Below are positions 1-5,781 of a DNA stretch of 21,042 nt, piece by piece. The stretch's first letter is position 1. The number at the start of each line of letters is the position of its first letter. The translations under genes and the position numbers were made by a program. The notes under the pieces are model-generated. The model was not told the origin of the DNA. It saw only the letters and a program-made list of their open reading frames with translations, and ran no database searches. This DNA comes from a virus, in the IMG/VR virus record IMGVR_UViG_3300034071_002052, positions 1 to 21,042 of that record; one strand, written 5' to 3'.

Positions 1-153
1 TCTTATGCAGACCAATGCAAAGAAATGGAGAAGGAAAGAATTGAAACTGCATACAACAAAGGAACAGTTCATGGAATTGATTATCCTGAAAGTACACTTC
101 CACTAACTGGTGAACAATACTACGAACAAACCTACGGAGGAGGTGAACAATGA
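1..153 (+). CDS. Partial small phage protein (C-terminal 50 residues)
   Basis: An open frame runs from the first base to a TGA at 151-153, so the start lies outside the window. The visible peptide contains CKEMEKERIETAYNKG and ends GEQYYEQTYGGGEQ. This matches the pattern of the complete gene at 605-868 (EQAKEMHKKEM and LYEQTYG), and 16 bases of DNA are identical between 124-139 and 809-824, so the two are paralogues. From memory, small proteins with an EQAKEM...YYxxTYGG pattern are common in phages of Bacteroidota and in aquatic viromes; their function is unknown. The last codons double as the ribosome-binding site of the next gene, whose ATG overlaps the stop. Confidence 0.75.
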   Translation, partial: SYADQCKEMEKERIETAYNKGTVHGIDYPESTLPLTGEQYYEQTYGGGEQ

Positions 154-167
154 AACTATACACAGAA
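139..167 (+). repeat. Direct repeat copy 1: strong RBS plus start of a gene
   Basis: This 29-base stretch (GGAGGTGAACAATG and onward) recurs at 369-397 with a single mismatch. It contains the Shine-Dalgarno GGAGG six bases before the ATG at 150 and the codons for MKLYTE. The preceding bases extend the purine run to GGAGGAGG (136-143). A second 22-base identity inside the two genes (247-268 and 480-501) shows that a whole gene cassette was duplicated. Confidence 0.9.
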
Positions 168-383
168 AAGCAATTAACAAGATACCTTTTAGATGAAGGT
201 ATTATGGAACTATCCGACCTTGCAAATAATTTAGTGCCATGCATCGAACTACCAAGTGATGAGGAGATTAAAAAAATGATGGAGTTGGATGGTATGGAGT
301 TTGATGAATTTGATCCTTACGATGTATCTTATTTAGGTGGTGCAACTTGGATGCGTAATAAAATACAAGGAGGTGAGCAATGA
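150..383 (+). CDS. Small acidic phage protein, tandem paralogue A
   Basis: A 77-residue protein of unknown function that I do not recognise. It begins MKLYTEKQL and is rich in Asp and Glu. Landmarks shared with the next gene are the MKLYTE start, ELPSDEEI around residue 35, a W-M-R-N/D-K-I motif near the end, and a tail encoded by the following ribosome-binding site. The start is well supported by GGAGG six bases upstream. The stop overlaps the next ATG as ATGA (380-383), so translation is probably coupled. Placement among small, strongly translated genes suggests an early accessory or host-modifying role, but this is inference only. Confidence 0.8.
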   Translation: MKLYTEKQLTRYLLDEGIMELSDLANNLVPCIELPSDEEIKKMMELDGMEFDEFDPYDVSYLGGATWMRNKIQGGEQ

Positions 384-397
384 AACTATACACAGAA
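369..397 (+). repeat. Direct repeat copy 2: strong RBS plus start of a gene
   Basis: Second copy of the 29-base element at 139-167, with one A-to-G change (GGAGGTGAGCAATG). A shorter third copy of the RBS part, 15 bases, lies at 594-608 before the ATG at 605. The repeated bases serve at once as C-terminal codons of the upstream gene, Shine-Dalgarno, and start of the downstream gene. Confidence 0.9.
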
Positions 398-601
398 GAA
401 CAAGTAAAAAAAATGTTAGATTTAGCAAGGTTTACTTATAATTCAGAGGATAAAATACTTTTATCTCAAATTCCCATCCAACTACCAAGTGATGAGGAGA
501 TAGATAAAGAAATTGAATGGTTAGACAATCCTTTAGAAAGATTAAATTTTAAAGCAGGGATTAGATGGATGCGTGATAAAATAAGAATACAAGGGAGGTG
601 A
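380..601 (+). CDS. Small acidic phage protein, tandem paralogue B
   Basis: A 73-residue paralogue of the gene at 150-383. Both proteins share MKLYTE, LPSDEEI and a C-terminal WMR(N/D)KI segment, and have blocks of almost unchanged DNA (369-397 and 480-501). The middle parts differ, so the copies have diverged or were selected for different targets. The start is fixed by GGAGG at 369-373 and the ATGA overlap with the upstream stop. It ends TGA at 599-601, inside the ribosome-binding site of the next gene. Function unknown. Confidence 0.8.
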   Translation: MKLYTEEQVKKMLDLARFTYNSEDKILLSQIPIQLPSDEEIDKEIEWLDNPLERLNFKAGIRWMRDKIRIQGR

Positions 602-604
602 GCA

Positions 605-868
605 ATGACAAACAATAAACAACAAACGGCAGTGGAGTGGCTAATTAAACAATTTGAAACAACAGAATTTTACAGTGAAGAATCAAAAGAAAATGTTAAA
701 GAACAAGCCAAAGAAATGCACAAAAAGGAAATGGTAATGTTTGTACTAAATGTTATGGGTAAGTATAGAAATGGTGATGTTTTAGCAGAAGTAGCAACAG
801 AATTATATGAACAAACCTACGGAGAAGACGATAGTATTAAAATCAATAACGGAGGACATCAGATCTAA
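605..868 (+). CDS. Small EQAKEM/YEQTYG-type phage protein
   Basis: An 87-residue, probably helical protein. It begins MTNNKQQTAVEWLIKQF and carries EQAKEM near residue 34 and LYEQTYG near residue 70. The same motifs occur in the truncated gene at 1-153, so the two are paralogues flanking the MKLYTE pair. I recall many small Bacteroidota-phage proteins with this AVEWL...EQAKEME...YYxxTYG layout, none with a known function. A third copy of the strong RBS (GGAGGTGAGCA, 594-604) precedes the start. The stop TAA at 866-868 shares its last base with the next ATG. Confidence 0.8.
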   Translation: MTNNKQQTAVEWLIKQFETTEFYSEESKENVKEQAKEMHKKEMVMFVLNVMGKYRNGDVLAEVATELYEQTYGEDDSIKINNGGHQI

Positions 869-1041
869 TGAAGCTAGGTGGTTTTGTTGAAAGGGTAATT
901 AATATTATTACCTTTGGACAAGGTTATCGAATTGCTCTCTTCATAGCCAAAAAAATGGGTTATGATGATTGTGGTTGTAAAGCAAGAAAAGACAAGTTAG
1001 ACTTGTTTTGGGACAAAATATTAAGTAAATTAAAAAAATAA
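868..1041 (+). CDS. Small phage protein with CGC motif (57 aa)
   Basis: A 57-residue frame that starts at the ATG overlapping the previous stop (TAATG) and ends at a TAA that overlaps the next ATG in the same way. This exact fit at both ends, and the absence of any other reading of these 170 bases, support it as a real gene. The protein begins MKLGGFVERVINIITFGQG, has an amphipathic or hydrophobic middle (IALFIAKKMGY), then CGC at residues 35-37 followed by a basic R-K-D-K-L-D helix. Small proteins with a DCGCxxRKxxL motif recur in Bacteroidota phages, from memory. A role in metal binding or membrane association is possible but unproven. Confidence 0.75.
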   Translation: MKLGGFVERVINIITFGQGYRIALFIAKKMGYDDCGCKARKDKLDLFWDKILSKLKK

Positions 1042-1538
1042 TGTTATTAAATTCAAATCAAATTTCAAATTATGTTATCGAATCTGAGTTTTCAAAACGA
1101 GCTCAAATCGGTATTGACTTATCTGTTCAAAAAATTGAATGGATTACAGCTGGTTCAGTAGTCTATAAAGACAAAACACATATTGATCCTGCTTTTTATC
1201 ATAAACAACCATTGATTAAAATTGATGGCAGGGATTGTTGGAGGCTATCAAAAGGTGTTTACTCAGTAACATTTAATGAAGGTATTAAAGTGCCTGATGA
1301 TTGTGCTGCTAAGATTACTCACCGTTCATCTTTATACCGTACAGGAACAGAAATTGAATCACCTTGGTGGGATCCAGGTTTCCATTGCGAGGTTATGAAC
1401 ACTACAATGATTGTTAATAATTCAATCATTATTGAAAAAGATGCTAGAATTGCTCAAATTGCCTTTTGGAGAGTAGAAGAAGTAGGTGAACAGTATGATG
1501 GTCAATGGCAAGGATTAAATACTGCTTATAAAAAATAA
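1041..1538 (+). CDS. dCTP deaminase / dUTPase-fold protein
   Basis: A 165-residue protein of the trimeric dUTPase/dCTP deaminase superfamily, which removes dUTP or converts dCTP to dUTP to supply thymidylate for phage DNA synthesis. Visible motifs: HRSSLYRTG (94-102), the nucleotide/phosphate-binding region; DPGF with E117 soon after (111-117); RIAQIAF (136-142); and a C-terminal QYDGQWQG (151-158) resembling the YxGKYQG tail of dCTP deaminases. The tail and the HRSS spelling favour the deaminase branch, but deaminase, diphosphatase and bifunctional forms cannot be separated by eye. The start ATG overlaps the previous stop and has no Shine-Dalgarno. A terminator follows, so this is the last gene of its transcript. 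Confidence 0.8.
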   Translation: MLLNSNQISNYVIESEFSKRAQIGIDLSVQKIEWITAGSVVYKDKTHIDPAFYHKQPLIKIDGRDCWRLSKGVYSVTFNEGIKVPDDCAAKITHRSSLYRTGTEIESPWWDPGFHCEVMNTTMIVNNSIIIEKDARIAQIAFWRVEEVGEQYDGQWQGLNTAYKK

Positions 1539-1559
1539 TTAAAACACTTTTGAAAAGAT

Positions 1560-1587
1560 AGGCTTGGGCAACCAAGCCTTTCTTGTT
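1560..1587 (+). terminator. Rho-independent terminator with GCAA tetraloop
   Basis: AGGCTTGG (1560-1567) pairs perfectly with CCAAGCCT (1572-1579) around a GCAA loop, and TTCTTGTT follows. The eight-base-pair stem is the clearest G+C-rich hairpin in any gap of this A+T-rich window. It lies 22 bases after the dCTP deaminase-like gene and just ahead of the polymerase gene, separating two transcription units. The T-tract is interrupted by C and G, so efficiency may be moderate. Confidence 0.85.
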
Positions 1588-1596
1588 ATATTAATA
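1587..1596 (+). promoter_or_regulatory. Putative -10-type promoter for polymerase operon
   Basis: TATATTAATA lies immediately after the terminator. The TATATT hexamer (1587-1592) is exactly six bases from the ATG at 1599, the same spacing as at 5183 and 14258. No -35 element is visible, since that position falls in the terminator stem. With usual -10 to start-site spacing, transcription would begin at or next to the A of the ATG. Confidence 0.55.
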
Positions 1597-1598
1597 GT

Positions 1599-4193
1599 AT
1601 GTATCAAGCTCTATATTTCGATAAAGACGAAAAACAATATTATTTGCGAGATGATAGATGGGATGGATTTAAAACAGTTAAATACTGGCCTACCTTATAT
1701 CAAGCAGACCCTGATGGTGAATTTGAAACATTGGAAGGTACTAAAGTAACACCAGTCAAAAAGATGGATGATTGGAAAGATCCTAAGTACTATGAAAAAG
1801 ATGTTGATAAATTAACTCGTTTTTTAGTAGACCACTATTATGAAACAGATGACACTCCTAAATCTCATAACATTATTTATTTAGATATTGAGTGTGTTGT
1901 TGCTGGAGCATTAACTGAAGAAAATATTAAAGATCCTAAAGGTGAAATAACAGCTGTTGCTTTATATGATCATAATTCTAAAAAATACTATTGTATGATT
2001 TTAGATAAAGATAAAACACTTAAGGATGTTAAAGAAGAAAATAAAGAAGTTATACCTTACTCTACTGAAAAAGAATTACTACATGGATTTTTAGATAAAT
2101 GGTATGAACTTGATCCTACTATTATTACAGGTTGGAATAGTGGTTTCTTTGATATTCCTTATTTATATTATCGTATCAAGAAAGTATTAGGTGAAACAAT
2201 AGCTGCTACTTTATCTCCTATCAATAAAATTAAATTCACCCCTCAATTTGCAGACCAACCAGTTAATTTAGGAGGTATTAATCATCTTGATTATATGCTT
2301 TTATTTAAAAAGTATATTATGAAACAAGAACCATCTTATCGTTTAGGAGACATAGGTAAAAAATATGCTAAGTTAGAAAAAATAGAATATCAAGGTTCAC
2401 TTGATAAACTATTTAAAGAAGATCCTCACACATTTATTGATTATAACTTACGAGATGTAGAGATTATTGTTGAACTTGAAAACAGAATGAAGTTTATTGA
2501 GTTAACAGTTACAATTGGTCATCTATGTCATACTGAGTATGAGGCTATTTATTATTCAACTATGTTGAATGAGGGAGCTATTTTGACTTACTTAAAACGT
2601 AAAGGAATTATCTCACCTAATAAACCAACTACTTACAATCCAGCTTTAAGAACATTAGAAGAAGAATATGCTGGTGGTTATTTAAAAGATCCTACACCTG
2701 GTTTATATGAATGGGTTATTGACTTAGACTTTACCTCACTGTATCCTTCTATTATTCGCTCTCTTAATATGGGTATTGAAACACTAGTAGGTAGGATTGT
2801 AAATAAAGACAAATATGATAATCAATGGTCACTCCAGGAACTTAAATCTATGAGTCCTGATAAAATTATCTATATTGAAAAAGTTAAAAAGAATAGAACT
2901 TTAGTTCGTTCTGAAATAACAGTGAGTGAAATTATTGATGTTATTGAAAAAAATAATTTAATTGTATCTGCTCCTGGTGTGTTGTTTAGAAAAGATAAAT
3001 CAAGTGTGGTTTGTGAAATCTTAGCTGACTGGTTTGCTAAACGACAAGAATATAAGAAGTTAATGAAAAAAGCATATAAGGTAGATAATGATCCGGTTAT
3101 GGGTGCTTTTTATGACCGACGTCAACATGCTTATAAAATTAAATTAAATGATGTTTATGGTGTGTTTGCTCAAAATGGTTGGAGATACACAGATGGAAAT
3201 AAATTCATTAGTAAAGCTATTACTTTATCAGGCCAAAGACTATTACAAGAAAGTATTAGGAACATGAATGAATACTTAAATAAAGAATTAGGTAATGAAA
3301 TTCATAAAGATTATATTGTTACTAGTGATACAGACTCATTGTTTATTCAATGTAAGGACTTATTAATAGCTAGACATCCTGATATTGATTTTAATAATAG
3401 GGAAGATGTTATCAATAAAATATTAGTTATAGCTAGTGAGTTACAAAAAATGGCTAATGAATTTATTGGTAACTTTGCTAAAACAGCTTTTAACTTAGGA
3501 AAGGACGCTACTCATTACTTTGAACTAAAGCAAGAAGTTGTACTTGATAGAGGTTATTTTGCAGGTAAGAGGAGATACGCCCAACATATTGTTAATAAAG
3601 AAGGTGTACCGGTAGATGAACTGGATGTTAAAGGATTAGATTTGATGAAATCTAATTTTCCACCCCTATTTAGAAAGTTTGGGGAAAACATTATTAATGA
3701 AATTATGTTTGGTAAACCTAAAACTGATATTGATAAACAAATCTTAGATTTTAGAACTGAATTAAGAACCATTGATTGGAGAAAAATTCTTAAACCTACA
3801 GGCTTAAAGAAAATGAGTGAATATTTAGCAGCACCGCCTCGTGCTGGTGAGGTATTTTCTAAATTAGGTTCAAAGTGTCCTATTAATACTAAAGCCGCTA
3901 TTTACTATAATGACATTCTAAGATTTAAAAATTTAGATAAAAAATATCCTACATTTCAAATAGGTGATAAAATGTTTATTGCTTACTTAAAAGATAATCC
4001 CTATAGAATTGATGTGGTCGGATTTAATGGATATAATGACCCTCCAGAACTAATGGAGTTTATAGAAAAATATATTGACCGAGATGGCTTATTCGATTCA
4101 GTTTTGAAGAACAAATTAGAGTCATTATATTCAGATTTAGGATGGGGTGCTGTAGTGCTTAACCGTAACATTAATAAATTCTTTAAATTTTAA
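1599..4193 (+). CDS. 43: Family B DNA polymerase (T4 gp43-like)
   Basis: An 864-residue replicative polymerase with 3'-5' proofreading; T4 gp43 is about 900 residues. Exonuclease motifs: Exo I DIE (96-98), Exo II GWNSGFFD (178-185, N180 and D185), Exo III YNLRD (282-286). Polymerase motifs: A, DFTSLYPS (377-384, catalytic D377); B, K513xxxN517 with DVYG (518-521); C, SDTDS (576-580, D577 and D579). All catalytic acidic residues are present, so both activities should be intact. Motif C has Ser where YGDTDS is usual, and motif B has Asp where NSxYG is usual. The ATG at 1599 is preferred because the protein begins only there and the TATATT-N6-ATG element precedes it. It heads the replication operon. 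Confidence 0.97.
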   Translation: MYQALYFDKDEKQYYLRDDRWDGFKTVKYWPTLYQADPDGEFETLEGTKVTPVKKMDDWKDPKYYEKDVDKLTRFLVDHYYETDDTPKSHNIIYLDIECVVAGALTEENIKDPKGEITAVALYDHNSKKYYCMILDKDKTLKDVKEENKEVIPYSTEKELLHGFLDKWYELDPTIITGWNSGFFDIPYLYYRIKKVLGETIAATLSPINKIKFTPQFADQPVNLGGINHLDYMLLFKKYIMKQEPSYRLGDIGKKYAKLEKIEYQGSLDKLFKEDPHTFIDYNLRDVEIIVELENRMKFIELTVTIGHLCHTEYEAIYYSTMLNEGAILTYLKRKGIISPNKPTTYNPALRTLEEEYAGGYLKDPTPGLYEWVIDLDFTSLYPSIIRSLNMGIETLVGRIVNKDKYDNQWSLQELKSMSPDKIIYIEKVKKNRTLVRSEITVSEIIDVIEKNNLIVSAPGVLFRKDKSSVVCEILADWFAKRQEYKKLMKKAYKVDNDPVMGAFYDRRQHAYKIKLNDVYGVFAQNGWRYTDGNKFISKAITLSGQRLLQESIRNMNEYLNKELGNEIHKDYIVTSDTDSLFIQCKDLLIARHPDIDFNNREDVINKILVIASELQKMANEFIGNFAKTAFNLGKDATHYFELKQEVVLDRGYFAGKRRYAQHIVNKEGVPVDELDVKGLDLMKSNFPPLFRKFGENIINEIMFGKPKTDIDKQILDFRTELRTIDWRKILKPTGLKKMSEYLAAPPRAGEVFSKLGSKCPINTKAAIYYNDILRFKNLDKKYPTFQIGDKMFIAYLKDNPYRIDVVGFNGYNDPPELMEFIEKYIDRDGLFDSVLKNKLESLYSDLGWGAVVLNRNINKFFKF

Positions 4194-4198
4194 ATATA

Positions 4199-4204
4199 TA
4201 TAAT
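4199..4204 (+). promoter_or_regulatory. Putative -10 box TATAAT before the clamp gene
   Basis: TATAAT sits in the 20-base A+T-only gap between polymerase and clamp genes, nine bases before the ATG at 4214. A transcript from here would have a leader of only a few bases. The region is so A+T-rich that chance is a serious alternative; no -35 is evident, and that position lies in the polymerase coding end. Confidence 0.35.
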
Positions 4205-4213
4205 AAATAAGTT

Positions 4214-4954
4214 ATGATTAATAAATTAGATTTAGTTTCAATTATTTCCAAGTATTACTTGAATGGAATGAATGAAAAAGTTAAGTGGGACATTCAAGAT
4301 AGTAAATTAATTATTAAATTTAATTCCCCTGACAATTCAATGATCGGAACAGTAACATGTGATGATTTTGAATTAGAAGATGCAACAATTTCAATCAGTA
4401 ATACATCTCAATTACTTAAATTATTGTCTATTACAAATGGTTATTTAGATTTAAGTTATATAAGACAACATAAGTTAATTACTAAACTTATTGTAGCTGA
4501 TAATCAATTTACTCTTAATTATGCTTTAGCTGATAATATGATTATTCCTAAGGCTGGAGAGTATGTTGGTGATGGTGTATACAATATTGAAGCCACATTA
4601 GATAATGAAAGTATAAACGCTATAATCAAAGCAAAATCAGCACTCGCAGATACTGATACAGTTGTATTTAAGCCGTTTATAAACGCTGATGGTGATTTAC
4701 AATTGGAAATGATGTTTGGAGGTAACATTGAATACTCAAATAAAGTATCTTTTTACTTACCAGACATCACTACTGATAATTTACCTAATGAATTTAAAGC
4801 TCATTATAATTCTAATTTAATTAAAGAAATCATGTACTGTAATAAAGATGTTGCTAATTGTACTATGGAAATTAATTTAGATGGAATTATGAGACTTGCA
4901 TTTGACAATGGAAGTATCAAAAGTGAGTATTATGTAATTGCTAAAGAACTATAA
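4214..4954 (+). CDS. 45: Sliding clamp (T4 gp45-like)
   Basis: A 246-residue protein read as the processivity clamp that tethers the polymerase to DNA; T4 gp45 is 228 residues and forms a trimer. There is no catalytic motif, so the call rests on pattern. It includes an early FELEDATISISNTSQLLKLLS segment like the gp45 region before its first interdomain strand, a middle SINAIIKAKSAL helix, and a closing strand pair ending KSEYYVIAKEL, like the gp45 C-terminus (NYVVALE). Alternating hydrophobic strands run throughout, as expected of a clamp fold. Position directly after the polymerase and ahead of both clamp-loader genes supports it. It is more diverged than its neighbours, and remote-homology comparison would be needed to be certain. 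Confidence 0.82.
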   Translation: MINKLDLVSIISKYYLNGMNEKVKWDIQDSKLIIKFNSPDNSMIGTVTCDDFELEDATISISNTSQLLKLLSITNGYLDLSYIRQHKLITKLIVADNQFTLNYALADNMIIPKAGEYVGDGVYNIEATLDNESINAIIKAKSALADTDTVVFKPFINADGDLQLEMMFGGNIEYSNKVSFYLPDITTDNLPNEFKAHYNSNLIKEIMYCNKDVANCTMEINLDGIMRLAFDNGSIKSEYYVIAKEL

Positions 4955-4955
4955 T

Positions 4956-5171
4956 ATGGGTATACCATTAATTACTATCAAAGATGACTTGTATCACATC
5001 ATTAGAGTAATTCCTGAACACACAGGAATTGATACAAATTTATTTAAAGGTTATACAAATACAACTAATGTATTTAGAAAAGATGGAATGTTTTGGTTTG
5101 TTCGTTTAATAGAAGAGGCTGAAGTGATTGAAGATGAACAACCACTTATTGAAGAAAGTTTGGAACAATAA
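4956..5171 (+). CDS. Hypothetical protein (71 aa)
   Basis: A 71-residue protein that I do not recognise, beginning MGIPLITIKDDLYHIIRVIPEHTG and ending in an acidic tail (EEAEVIEDEQPLIEESLEQ). An in-frame ATG at 4938 lies inside the clamp gene. I prefer 4956 because it forms the TAATATG stop-start junction found at four other gene boundaries here. The N-terminal two thirds look like a small beta-rich domain. Its place between clamp and chaperonin genes says nothing definite about function. Confidence 0.7.
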   Translation: MGIPLITIKDDLYHIIRVIPEHTGIDTNLFKGYTNTTNVFRKDGMFWFVRLIEEAEVIEDEQPLIEESLEQ

Positions 5172-5182
5172 AAAAAGAATGT

Positions 5183-5192
5183 TATATTAATG
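5183..5192 (+). promoter_or_regulatory. Putative -10-type promoter for groES-groEL unit
   Basis: TATATTAATG follows an A-rich run. The TATATT hexamer (5183-5188) is exactly six bases from the ATG at 5195. Ten of the first eleven bases from GTTATATTAAT onward are shared with the element at 1585; in fact all eleven match. It lies in one of the few intergenic gaps and would drive the small gene at 5195 and the chaperonin pair. Confidence 0.55.
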
Positions 5193-5194
5193 TT

Positions 5195-5488
5195 ATGAGT
5201 ACTGAAAAAGAATATACCCGTTTTATTAATGATCCTGTTATGGAACCTTATTTCATTTCTATGGATGACAACTGTATGACTGTTAATATTAAAGTCACAC
5301 CAGACACTAGATATAGTGATTCAGGTAAAGACTATAATAAAATTGTAGGTCATTATAGTAATTTAGGAAGCGCTTTAAGATCAATCGCTAAGGATAAAGT
5401 AAATAGTAAATCATATGACTCATTACAAGAGTATATTGATGAATATAGTGATGTAATTAATTCATTTACACAAAAGTTTAATTTTTAA
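5195..5488 (+). CDS. Conserved-looking hypothetical protein (97 aa)
   Basis: A 97-residue protein with a beta-type N-terminal half (PYFISMDDNCMTVNIKV) and a helical C-terminal half (GHYSNLGSALRSIAKDKVNSK, then SYDSLQEYIDEY). The layout, strands followed by a xxYSxLxxALxxIxK helix, reminds me of small phage proteins of unknown function; I cannot name a characterised family. The start is supported by the TATATT-N6-ATG element, and the stop joins groES as TAATATG. It is the first gene of the putative chaperonin transcript, so a role linked to folding is conceivable but unsupported. Confidence 0.75.
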   Translation: MSTEKEYTRFINDPVMEPYFISMDDNCMTVNIKVTPDTRYSDSGKDYNKIVGHYSNLGSALRSIAKDKVNSKSYDSLQEYIDEYSDVINSFTQKFNF

Positions 5489-5489
5489 T

Positions 5490-5780
5490 ATGTTAGAAGC
5501 AATTTATAATTCAGTTATCGTTAAGCCTGTTGAGTCTGAAGAGACATCATATGGAGGCATTATTGTCCCTGACTTGGGGAATGAAAAAAACAAACTAGGA
5601 GAAGTAGTAGCAGTTGGAAAAGGTTACTATTCAGCTACAGGAACTTTTATTCCTACTATGCTGAGTGTAGGAGATACAGTTGTATTGCCTACAATGGGTT
5701 TTAGTAAAATGGAATATGAAGGTCAAGAATATTGGCTGGGTCCTGAAAATCAAGTTTTAGCTAAAGTAAATAAAGATTAA
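5490..5780 (+). CDS. groES: Co-chaperonin GroES
   Basis: A 96-residue protein of the bacterial GroES type, nearly the length of E. coli GroES (97). It caps the GroEL ring in the cytoplasm and closes the folding chamber. The core strand NSVIVKP (7-13) matches the GroES signature. The mobile loop that docks on GroEL is present, with the hydrophobic segment GGIIV at 22-26, followed by GEVVAVGKG and the VGDTVVLP strand. It is not a T4 gp31-like protein, which is longer and diverged. It joins groEL one base downstream (TAATATG), so the two are almost surely co-translated as a matched pair. Confidence 0.96.
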   Translation: MLEAIYNSVIVKPVESEETSYGGIIVPDLGNEKNKLGEVVAVGKGYYSATGTFIPTMLSVGDTVVLPTMGFSKMEYEGQEYWLGPENQVLAKVNKD

Positions 5781-5781
5781 T

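Noticed and set aside
1547-1557. CTTTTGAAAAG inverted repeat before the terminator
   Set aside because: A one-base loop and A+T-only arms cannot form a useful hairpin; likely chance.
1564-1749. Forward 61-residue frame across the terminator and the start of the polymerase gene
   Set aside because: It overlaps the terminator hairpin and the N-terminus of the polymerase in another frame and has no family resemblance.
3554-3772. Minus-strand frames, here and at 4519, 5992, 6462, 13622, 14594, 17279 and 19076
   Set aside because: All lie opposite well-supported genes, have low-complexity sequence and no start signals; no minus-strand gene is supported in the window.
4938-4955. Upstream in-frame ATG for the 71-residue gene after the clamp
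   Set aside because: It lies inside the clamp gene, and the ATG at 4956 forms the recurrent TAATATG junction.
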